Below are positions 6,932 to 14,322 of a stretch of DNA of 33,861 bases, one piece after another; the first letter of the stretch is position 1, and every line of letters starts with the position of its first letter. Under the pieces are notes generated by a model. It saw only the letters and a program-made list of their open reading frames with translations. It made no database searches and was not told the DNA's origin. Source of the stretch: UBA8752 sp042095055 (GTDB lineage: Bacteria > Bacteroidota > Bacteroidia > Flavobacteriales_D > Sanyastnellaceae); contig JBELBZ010000026.1 of assembly GCA_042095055.1 (NCBI GenBank), positions 1-33,861 on the forward strand. The letters are read 5' to 3'. Both the position numbers and the translations under genes were made by a program.

Positions 6932-9748
6932 ATGCCGAAAGACACGAGCATCAAGTCCGTTCTCATCATTGGAAGCGGACCCATCGTCATCGGACAGGCT
7001 TGCGAGTTCGATTACTCCGGATCTCAAGCCTCGCGCTCGCTTCGAGAAGAAGGCATTGAGGTGACCCTCATCAATTCCAACCCCGCCACCATCATGACCG
7101 ACCCGGTCGTGGCGGACAACATCTACCTCAAACCGCTCGAGCCGGAGTCCATCGAGGAGATCTTGGAGAAGCATGACATTGACGCTGTGCTTCCGACCAT
7201 GGGGGGACAGACGGCATTGAACCTCTGCATCACCTGCGATGAGATGGGCATCTGGGAGCAGTATAACGTCAAGCTCATCGGCGTCAACATCGATGCCATT
7301 GACATTACCGAAAACCGCGAGCGTTTCCGCCAATTGATGGGCGAAATTGGGGTGCCTATGGCGCCTCAGGCCACGGCCAAAAGCTTCCTCGAAGGCAAGG
7401 AGGCTGCCCAGCAGTTCGGTTTTCCCCTGTGCATCCGTTCATCCTTTACGCTGGGAGGGGCGGGGGCATCCATCGTGCACGATCCGGCGGAATTTGACGG
7501 GTTATTGACCCGCGCTTTGCACATCTCGCCCATTCATGAGGTGATGATCGACAAGGCCCTGCTCGGTTGGAAGGAATTCGAGTTGGAATTGCTGCGCGAC
7601 GCCAACGACAACGTCGTCATCATCTGTTCCATCGAGAACTTCGATCCGATGGGCATCCACACGGGTGACTCCATCACGGTGGCGCCTGCGATGACGCTTT
7701 CGGACACCACGTTCCAGCGGATGCGGGACATGGCCATTCACATGATGAACTCCATCGGCGCGTTCGCTGGGGGCTGCAACGTGCAGTTCGCCGTATCGCC
7801 CGATGAAAAGGAGGACATCATTGCCATCGAGATCAATCCCCGCGTGAGCCGTTCATCGGCCTTGGCTTCAAAGGCGACCGGTTACCCCATTGCCAAGATC
7901 GCCGCGAAGCTGGCCATTGGGTATCACCTCGACGAGCTGACCAACCCGATCACGGGGACGACCAGCGCGTTTTTCGAGCCCACGCTCGATTATGTCATCG
8001 TGAAAATCCCGCGTTGGAACTTCGACAAGTTTGATGGCGCCAACCGCGAACTCGGACTTCAGATGAAGTCGGTGGGAGAGGTCATGGGCATCGGCCGCAG
8101 CTTCCAAGAGGCGTTGCAAAAGGCTTGCCAGTCGCTGGAAATTAAGCGCAACGGACTCGGTGCCGACGGCAAAGAGTGGCGCGACCAGGACAAGATCTTG
8201 CACTCGCTGGAGTTTCCTTCATGGAACCGCCTGTTCCACCTCTACGATGCCATCAAGTTGGGCATCCCGATGAACACCATTCGGGAGAAGACCAAGATTG
8301 ATCCTTGGTTTTTGCGTCAGATTGAGGACCTCATTGAAACGGAGGGCCGCATTGGGCAGCACCGTTTGGAGGAGATTCCTTTTGAACTGATGAAGGAGGC
8401 CAAGCTGAAGGGTTTTGCCGACCGCCAAATTGGCCACATTGTGCGGGCAAAGGAGAGTGAAGTCTTCGACCGGAGGGTGGAATTGGGCATCGAACGCAGC
8501 TACCGATTGGTGGATACCTGTGCGGCTGAATTCAAGGCGCAAACGCCGTATTACTACAGCACCTTTTGTGAGGCCAATGAGTCGCCACAAACCGAAGGCC
8601 GCAAGATTGTGGTGCTCGGCAGCGGTCCCAACCGCATTGGCCAGGGCATCGAATTCGATTACTGTTGCGTTCACGGTGTCATGGCGGCCCGGGCTGCGGG
8701 GTACGAAGCCGTCATGATCAACTGCAACCCGGAGACGGTGTCCACGGACAGCGATACGGCCGACCGCTTGTATTTCGAGCCGGTATTCTGGGAGCACATT
8801 TATGACATCATCCGCCACGAAAAGCCCGAAGGGGTCATTGTACAGCTCGGCGGACAGACGGCCCTCAAACTGGCGGAAAAGCTGGAGCGTTTTGGCATTC
8901 CCATTATGGGGACGAGTTACCAGGCGCTGGACATTGCAGAGGACCGCGGCCGGTTCTCCACCTTGCTGAAAGACCTGGAGATCCCCTACCCCAAATTTGG
9001 TGCGGTGACGTCTGCACAGCAGGCCATCGAGCTGAGCCGTGAGCTTGGATTCCCCTTGTTGGTGCGCCCGAGCTATGTCCTCGGTGGACAGCGCATGAAA
9101 ATCGTGATCAGCGAAAAAGGCTTGGAGCACCACGTTGTGGACATCCTCCGCGACATGCCCGACAACCAGATTTTGCTCGACCATTTCCTCGAAGGGGCCA
9201 TCGAGTGCGAGGCCGATGCCATTTGTGACGGTGAGGACACCTACATCATCGGGGTCATGCAGCACATCGAACCGGCGGGCATCCACTCGGGCGATTCGTA
9301 TGCCGTATTGCCTCCCTACAACTTGGGGGATTTGATCTTGGCCCAAATCGAAGACATCACCAAAAAGGTGGCGGTGGCACTGGAGACCAAAGGACTGCTG
9401 AACATCCAGTTCGCGGTCAAGGACGATACGGTGTATGTCATCGAAGCCAACCCGCGTGCATCGCGCACGGTACCGTTCATCGCGAAGGCCTACCAAGAGC
9501 CTTACGTGAAGTACGCGACCGAGGTCATGCTCGGTGAGAAGAAGGTCAAAGACTTCAATTTCCAGCCCCGCAAGCGCGGATATGCGATCAAGATCCCCGT
9601 CTTCAGTTATTCCAAGTTCCCTGAAGTCAACAAAGAGCTCGGTCCAGAGATGAAGTCTACGGGTGAGGCCATTCGGTTCATCGACACCCTCCGCGATCCG
9701 TTCTTCCGCAAGGTTTACGCTGAGCGCAATTTGTACCTCTCCAAGTAA
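6932..9748 (+). CDS. carB: Carbamoyl-phosphate synthase large subunit, short form
   Basis: CarB makes carbamoyl phosphate from bicarbonate, ATP and ammonia delivered by CarA, for arginine and pyrimidine synthesis. Both synthetase halves are present, each opening with the ATP-grasp pre-domain signature (IGSGPIVIGQACEFDYSG near residue 11, GSGPNRIGQGIEFDYCC near 562). Both metal-binding ATP-grasp cores (EINPRVSRSSAL and EANPRASRTVPF) are intact. The protein stops at 938 residues, shortly after EMKSTGEAIRFID; the enterobacterial enzyme has about 1073, so the C-terminal methylglyoxal-synthase-like allosteric domain is missing. The ATG at 6932 follows an A tract. The stop codon overlaps the next gene's start (TAATG). 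carA is not in the window. Confidence 0.96.
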   Translation: MPKDTSIKSVLIIGSGPIVIGQACEFDYSGSQASRSLREEGIEVTLINSNPATIMTDPVVADNIYLKPLEPESIEEILEKHDIDAVLPTMGGQTALNLCITCDEMGIWEQYNVKLIGVNIDAIDITENRERFRQLMGEIGVPMAPQATAKSFLEGKEAAQQFGFPLCIRSSFTLGGAGASIVHDPAEFDGLLTRALHISPIHEVMIDKALLGWKEFELELLRDANDNVVIICSIENFDPMGIHTGDSITVAPAMTLSDTTFQRMRDMAIHMMNSIGAFAGGCNVQFAVSPDEKEDIIAIEINPRVSRSSALASKATGYPIAKIAAKLAIGYHLDELTNPITGTTSAFFEPTLDYVIVKIPRWNFDKFDGANRELGLQMKSVGEVMGIGRSFQEALQKACQSLEIKRNGLGADGKEWRDQDKILHSLEFPSWNRLFHLYDAIKLGIPMNTIREKTKIDPWFLRQIEDLIETEGRIGQHRLEEIPFELMKEAKLKGFADRQIGHIVRAKESEVFDRRVELGIERSYRLVDTCAAEFKAQTPYYYSTFCEANESPQTEGRKIVVLGSGPNRIGQGIEFDYCCVHGVMAARAAGYEAVMINCNPETVSTDSDTADRLYFEPVFWEHIYDIIRHEKPEGVIVQLGGQTALKLAEKLERFGIPIMGTSYQALDIAEDRGRFSTLLKDLEIPYPKFGAVTSAQQAIELSRELGFPLLVRPSYVLGGQRMKIVISEKGLEHHVVDILRDMPDNQILLDHFLEGAIECEADAICDGEDTYIIGVMQHIEPAGIHSGDSYAVLPPYNLGDLILAQIEDITKKVAVALETKGLLNIQFAVKDDTVYVIEANPRASRTVPFIAKAYQEPYVKYATEVMLGEKKVKDFNFQPRKRGYAIKIPVFSYSKFPEVNKELGPEMKSTGEAIRFIDTLRDPFFRKVYAERNLYLSK

Positions 9749-9993
9749 TGCTACCCGGGTTGTTTCGCACACTGATTGGACTGGTTGTCGCTTGGTTTGT
9801 TTTCCGTTTGCTCGACCGGATGTTTGGTGGACGCGGGCGGAATTCACCTCGCCCAGATGGCACAGGTGGTCCATCCGGTGGCGGGGCCTCCCGCAAGGAT
9901 GCTTCAGATAAAGCCAAGGACGATCACCTCGGAGAGTATGTCGAGTTTGAAGAGGTGGCCGAGGAAAAAGGAACCGAAAGCGAGGGCAACTGA
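9748..9993 (+). CDS. Small membrane protein, DUF4834-like
   Basis: This is an 81-residue protein. A hydrophobic N-terminal helix (about residues 3-25) is followed by a Gly/Arg/Pro-rich linker and an acidic end containing GEYVEFEEV. That short C-terminal motif after a single membrane helix is the pattern I associate with DUF4834 proteins of Bacteroidota, whose function is unknown. The ATG overlaps the carB stop codon, so it is probably translated from the carB mRNA. Confidence 0.75.
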   Translation: MLPGLFRTLIGLVVAWFVFRLLDRMFGGRGRNSPRPDGTGGPSGGGASRKDASDKAKDDHLGEYVEFEEVAEEKGTESEGN

Positions 9994-10017
9994 GGGGTTC
10001 AGGTTCTGTATGGTGCC

Positions 10018-10025
10018 TAACTTGC
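10018..10025 (+). promoter_or_regulatory. Candidate -7 promoter box of the YfhO gene
   Basis: TAACTTGC is followed by four bases and the ATG at 10030. It is the same octamer as before the gldA-like gene. It suggests that the YfhO gene has its own near-leaderless transcript even though it follows carB and DUF4834. Confidence 0.4.
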
Positions 10026-10029
10026 CCTT

Positions 10030-12579
10030 ATGAGCGACCGTCCAAACCCCGCCCAACGCTTGCGCGCAGCTTTGCCACACGTGTTGGCCATTGCCATATT
10101 GATGGTGATTGCTGGCACTTTTTACGCGAAGTCATTTGATGGATTCCGGCTGCGCATGCCGGACATTGAGCACTACATCGCCACCGCCAAGGAGGTCACC
10201 GACCACCGCGCAAGAACCGGGGAGCAGGCGCTGTGGACGGACAGCCAATTCGGAGGCATGCCGACGTTTCAGTTGGGAATGCGGACTTCGGATGTCAATG
10301 CGGGATCTTGGTTAGGCAGGGCTTTGCGCATGGGTTTCCCGAGGCCGGCGGACCATTTGCTGGTCGCGCTCTTGTGCGCCTACTTGTTGGCGGCTGTGCT
10401 GGGTTGTGGTCCCTGGATATCGGCATTGGTGGCCATAGGTTTTGGATTGAGCTCGATCAACATTCTGTACCTCGGAGCGGGCCATGCCGCCAAGGTCATG
10501 TCGATCGCCACATTGCCGGGGATTTTGGCCGGCGTACTCGTGGCGTACCGCCGCAATCTCTGGTTGGGTGCCGGATTGGCGGCTGCATTTACGGCCATCA
10601 ATTTATCCGCCAACCACCTTCAGATGACATACTACCTCGCTTTCCTTGTGGCGGGCATTGGCATCGCGGAGACCGTCAGATTGGTGATGTCCGGTGCGGC
10701 GCGCCGTGCACTGGTGACGGGGGGTGTGCTGCTCGCGGCAGCAGGCATTGCAGTCATTCCCAATGGAGCTTTGATCAAGCCCACCTTGGACTACACCCCA
10801 CATACCACGCGTGGTGACGTGCTGCTGACGCCTGATGCGGGTGTGGAGGTTGCGGAGACCGGTCTCGACAAGGACTACATCTTGCAGTATTCGATGGGCA
10901 GGGGGGAGTGGTGGAGCATCATGGTGCCCGACATCAAGGGGGGAAACAATCCGCTGTATTGGGGCGAACAGCTTTTCAGCGGTGGGGCCTTTTATTTCGG
11001 TGCGATTTTGATGGCCTTGTTTATGGCGTCGTTGGTGTTGAGGCGCGATGTGTTGCGTTGGCCGATGCTGGCGGTGGCTTTGTTGGCCATTGTCTTGTCG
11101 TGGCGGGACACTTCTGGATTGACCGACTTTTTCCTCGAGCACGTTCCTGGATTTGCCAAGTTCCGGGACACCAAAATGATGCTGATGCTCATCCAATGCA
11201 TGCTGCCCATCGGGGTGGGTCTGCTGCTCAAAGATGTCGTGGAGGGCAAGGTAGATTGGGGCAGAAAGCTGTTCATCGCGGCGGGCATTCCCGTGGCGCT
11301 GTTGTTTTTGTTTGCGGTCATGCCCACGGTGTTTTTTGATTTCGAAAGCCATGTGCGGCCAGACCGTGCTGTGGAACAGCTGGGGGCAGCCCGAGCGTTG
11401 GAACAGCGGTTGGAGGTGTACAGCGCTGACGTTTGGCGGAGCTTCGGGCTGGTGCTGCTGGCCATGTTGGCACTGCTTGCCGCTGTCCGACTGAGGGCGG
11501 GTGAAGCGCGCCCCATGCTCATCAACGGTGTGATCGGCCTTTTGGCCGTGGTGACATTGGTGGAAATGCAGTCCGTAGCGCGCCGCTATCAACCCGCCGA
11601 TAGGGGGTGGGTGCGCACGGTAGAGTACAAGGTTCCCTATACTCCTGGAGCCGCTGATCAGGCCATTCTGGCGGACCGGTTGCGCCGCAATCCCGCTGTT
11701 CAACAGGCGGTAGACGCCGAGGTGGAGCGGGTGCGAGCGGCTTATCCCGATCGGATTGGCAAGCGTGAACAGCGCGTCTTGGAGGCGGCAAAATTCGCTG
11801 GACTCCAGACCGTGGATCACTTTCGGGTGCTCAATTTGAGGGGGGCATTCAGCGATGCGACGACGAGTTTCTTCCACCGCAGTATAGGCGGCTACCATGG
11901 GGCAAAGCTGCGCCGTTACCAAGACCTGATTGAACGCGTGTTGCAACCGGAACAAGAGCGGTTTGCATCGCTGGCCAATTCGGCGGGTATGGATGCAGCG
12001 TTGGCGGCCATGCCCGTGCATTCCATGCTGAATACCCAGTACATCATTTACGATCCTGCACAGCAGCCCATTCCCAATGGACAGGCGCTGGGCAATGCTT
12101 GGTTTGCAACAGGTTGGTCCATGGCCGATGGAGCGGATGCAGAAATGGCGGCGATGGAATCCCTCCAGGATCCGCGCAAGGCTGTGGTGCCAGAATCGTT
12201 TTCAGACGCCCTCGCTGGTGTGGTGCCGGGAGCGGCGTCGGCTGGCCGCGCGGAGTTGGTGTCGTTTACGCCGGATTTCCAAGAGTACCGTGTTTCGGCA
12301 CCTGCCACGGGTTTATTGATATTCAGTGAGGTGCATTATCCCGAAGGATGGCAATTGACCATCGATGGAGAGCCTGCGGATTTGCTCCGCGTCAATTACG
12401 CGCTGCGTGGAGTGGTGGTGCCCACTGGAACGCATACTGTCGAGATGGCCTTTGTGCTGCCAGCGGTGCAATCGGCCCGGACAGTGGCTTCACTGGGCAG
12501 CGGGTTGTTGTTGCTGTTTGTGTTGGGCACCTTGGCCATGGCCTTCTTGGGCCGGGGTAAAGTGGAAGAGGTCAGTTGA
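10030..12579 (+). CDS. YfhO family polytopic membrane protein
   Basis: This is an 849-residue membrane protein. It has an N-terminal transmembrane helix (about 13-35), a loop with a DGFRLRMPDIEHY segment, many further helices up to about residue 530, then a large extracytoplasmic domain. A beta-rich segment near residues 745-815 (FTPDFQEYRVSAPATGLLIFSE, YPEGWQLTIDGEPADLLRVN) is characteristic of YfhO proteins, and a final helix lies at about 822-842. YfhO proteins are GT-C-like and are implicated in sugar transfer onto cell-envelope polymers, for example lipoteichoic acid glycosylation in Firmicutes; the role in Bacteroidota is not established. Its end overlaps the convergent downstream gene by 8 bases. 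Confidence 0.88.
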   Translation: MSDRPNPAQRLRAALPHVLAIAILMVIAGTFYAKSFDGFRLRMPDIEHYIATAKEVTDHRARTGEQALWTDSQFGGMPTFQLGMRTSDVNAGSWLGRALRMGFPRPADHLLVALLCAYLLAAVLGCGPWISALVAIGFGLSSINILYLGAGHAAKVMSIATLPGILAGVLVAYRRNLWLGAGLAAAFTAINLSANHLQMTYYLAFLVAGIGIAETVRLVMSGAARRALVTGGVLLAAAGIAVIPNGALIKPTLDYTPHTTRGDVLLTPDAGVEVAETGLDKDYILQYSMGRGEWWSIMVPDIKGGNNPLYWGEQLFSGGAFYFGAILMALFMASLVLRRDVLRWPMLAVALLAIVLSWRDTSGLTDFFLEHVPGFAKFRDTKMMLMLIQCMLPIGVGLLLKDVVEGKVDWGRKLFIAAGIPVALLFLFAVMPTVFFDFESHVRPDRAVEQLGAARALEQRLEVYSADVWRSFGLVLLAMLALLAAVRLRAGEARPMLINGVIGLLAVVTLVEMQSVARRYQPADRGWVRTVEYKVPYTPGAADQAILADRLRRNPAVQQAVDAEVERVRAAYPDRIGKREQRVLEAAKFAGLQTVDHFRVLNLRGAFSDATTSFFHRSIGGYHGAKLRRYQDLIERVLQPEQERFASLANSAGMDAALAAMPVHSMLNTQYIIYDPAQQPIPNGQALGNAWFATGWSMADGADAEMAAMESLQDPRKAVVPESFSDALAGVVPGAASAGRAELVSFTPDFQEYRVSAPATGLLIFSEVHYPEGWQLTIDGEPADLLRVNYALRGVVVPTGTHTVEMAFVLPAVQSARTVASLGSGLLLLFVLGTLAMAFLGRGKVEEVS

Positions 12580-13828
12580 TCCGGTAGCCCGCCGCTTGCC
12601 AGCGCTCGCACCACTCGGCCAGCCATGCGCGGCGCGGTTTGAAGGGGTGCGGGGGTGACTTGCGGATCATCCACCGCAGAAAGGGCATGGCCAATGGCAG
12701 TTGGATGTGCACGAAGGTGGACAAGGGGACAGGAAACGCCCCGAGGGTGCTTTTGATTTCCAGGGCGGTGCGGCCCATGACGACCCGGCGGGCCTGCAGT
12801 GAAATGCCCCAAGCAATGAATTCGAACAGCATCCGCTGGTACAGCGCCCGTTCCTTGTTGATTTTGGCCTCAAACCCAACGTAGTAGGCTTCTATGGTCC
12901 TGCTATCGGGGTGATGGATGCCGCAATGGAACCCCACAAGGCGGCCGTCTTCCCTGTAGGTGACCACAGTCAAGTCACTTTCAAGTGTCCTGGCGAGACT
13001 CCCGAAATCCCGGGGTTCCAATCCGCCCATGACGATGCTGGCCCTTCCGTAGACTTCGTCGTAAAGGCGGATGAGGTCGGGTCCCATTTGGTCGAGCACA
13101 GCCGGGTCTGTGATGCGCTCTACTTCGAGGTCAGCGCTGCGGGCCAAGATGCTGCGGACCTTGGTGCGGGCTTTGGTACGAAGGGCTGCCTGCCATTGGT
13201 CTGTTGATGTCCAATCCGGATCGAGCGGAACTTCCATCACCGGATCAAAGGTGGCCCTGGCCCAACGCTTGCTCCAGTGCGGGGCGAGCTGGGCATCGCG
13301 TTCGGGTCCAAAATCTTTGGCCATCCAGACGCGGATTTTCCAATGCTTGGCGCATTGGTCGAACGCTTGTTCTGTCCACTGGACCTGCTGAGCGGGTGAA
13401 ATTCCCTCGTGCCACAAAAAGGTGTGTTCTCCGCTGCCCAAGCCTTGGCCAGCCACAAGGGTGCGAAACCGGAAGGGCCGCCCACCGGGTTGCATGATGG
13501 CTGTTGCGATGCGAACGCCCATGGAGACGTCCATGTGTTCTGCAGGTGAGCGGGATTCGGATTGAACCGCCTGCATGAGGATGCCACCGAGCCACTGGCC
13601 ACCTTCTGCTTTGATCATGCCGAGGCGGCATTGCACTTTGCCATGACCAGACATGGCCGTCAGGTAGCGGCGGTCCAAATAGGCCGATCCTCCGGGCAGG
13701 GCATTCCACGCCTCCCAGGGGACGGCGTTGGGCGAATCGAACCAATGCCACCGGGCCAGCTTCAGCTCTTTGGGCGCAAGGGTGCGTGCACCGTCAGCTT
13801 GGAGGAGGGTTGAAGTCGGTCCGGACAT
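12572..13828 (-). CDS. GNAT/FemAB-like acyltransferase family protein
   Basis: This 418-residue soluble protein has a late segment typical of FemAB/BioF2-like GNAT domains: a basic QAALRTKARTKVRSILARS helix, then RLYDEVYGRAS, a strand VTYREDGRLVGFHCGI, and EAYYVGF followed by RALYQRMLFEFIAWGI. These align with the acyl-CoA or aminoacyl-tRNA binding half of the FemAB/peptidoglycan-recognition acyltransferase group. The acceptor is unknown; peptidoglycan or a lipid is possible. The frame is open to 13966, but I chose the ATG at 13828 because a promoter-like box ends six bases before it and the conserved region follows it. It is convergent with, and overlaps, the YfhO gene. Confidence 0.75.
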   Translation of the reverse strand: MSGPTSTLLQADGARTLAPKELKLARWHWFDSPNAVPWEAWNALPGGSAYLDRRYLTAMSGHGKVQCRLGMIKAEGGQWLGGILMQAVQSESRSPAEHMDVSMGVRIATAIMQPGGRPFRFRTLVAGQGLGSGEHTFLWHEGISPAQQVQWTEQAFDQCAKHWKIRVWMAKDFGPERDAQLAPHWSKRWARATFDPVMEVPLDPDWTSTDQWQAALRTKARTKVRSILARSADLEVERITDPAVLDQMGPDLIRLYDEVYGRASIVMGGLEPRDFGSLARTLESDLTVVTYREDGRLVGFHCGIHHPDSRTIEAYYVGFEAKINKERALYQRMLFEFIAWGISLQARRVVMGRTALEIKSTLGAFPVPLSTFVHIQLPLAMPFLRWMIRKSPPHPFKPRRAWLAEWCERWQAAGYRIN

Positions 13829-13834
13829 CGGGCG

Positions 13835-13842
13835 CGAAAGTA
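13835..13842 (-). promoter_or_regulatory. Candidate -7 promoter box of the GNAT/FemAB-like gene
   Basis: On the minus strand TACTTTCG is followed by CGCCCG and the ATG. It resembles TAnnTTTG with the next-to-last T replaced by C. The same TAnnTTCGC form appears before the M42 peptidase gene and the small gene at 22899. Confidence 0.45.
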
Positions 13843-13902
13843 AGGGCTCCTGTACCTGTGGCGGCCCGGCTTCGCATGCTTTGGCATTTGACAAAGGGGC
13901 CA

Positions 13903-14322
13903 TCAGGTCAAGAACCGATGGGGTGCAGTGGGCAAGGGACAATGGGCGGGAACCCTTCCAAACCACCGGTGGCGGTGGCGCGCGGTGATGCGGTATCCGC
14001 CTCTGCGCAGCGCGCTGGGTAAGGCGCGAAAAACCCTGGCCCAGCCCCGGTGCCCGATGAGTTCAAGGGCCGCCCCCGTAGCGGCCTCGCCGATCAGCGT
14101 GGAAGTGGGGGTCCACAGGACCACGGCGTCGCGGTCTTGGAGGAGGAGCCCTTGGGTGCGGAGCAATGCCGCTGTCGTTCCGTTGAGGGGCGCAAACTGG
14201 AGGATGCGGTGGCCTTTGCGTTCCCAGCGGATGAGCCCACGCACCGCCCTGTGGCACAGCGCACATTCCCCGTCATAGAAGAGAATGGGGCCGTGGGGTG
14301 TAGACTCAGAATTCTCCACCAT
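13903..14322 (-). CDS. DCC-type thiol-disulfide oxidoreductase family protein (DUF393)
   Basis: This is a 139-residue protein with the family hallmark LFYDGECALCHRAVRGL near its N-terminus; the CxxC pair is at residues 20 and 23. FAPLNG and a DAVVLW strand follow as in other DUF393 members. These are thioredoxin-fold proteins presumed to act in thiol-disulfide exchange, with no defined substrate. I chose the ATG at 14322, just ahead of the conserved motif. It overlaps the end of the upstream barrel gene by 17 bases, suggesting translational coupling. The frame is open to 14394, but that extension would lie inside the barrel gene. Confidence 0.85.
   Translation of the reverse strand: MVENSESTPHGPILFYDGECALCHRAVRGLIRWERKGHRILQFAPLNGTTAALLRTQGLLLQDRDAVVLWTPTSTLIGEAATGAALELIGHRGWARVFRALPSALRRGGYRITARHRHRWFGRVPAHCPLPTAPHRFLT

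Noticed and set aside
8219..9874. A 551-codon minus-strand open frame opposite carB
   Set aside because: It mirrors carB codons and has no motifs; carB is certain.
10603..12021. A 472-codon minus-strand open frame opposite the YfhO gene
   Set aside because: The translation is dominated by His, Gln and Arg without membrane or domain signals, typical of an antisense frame.
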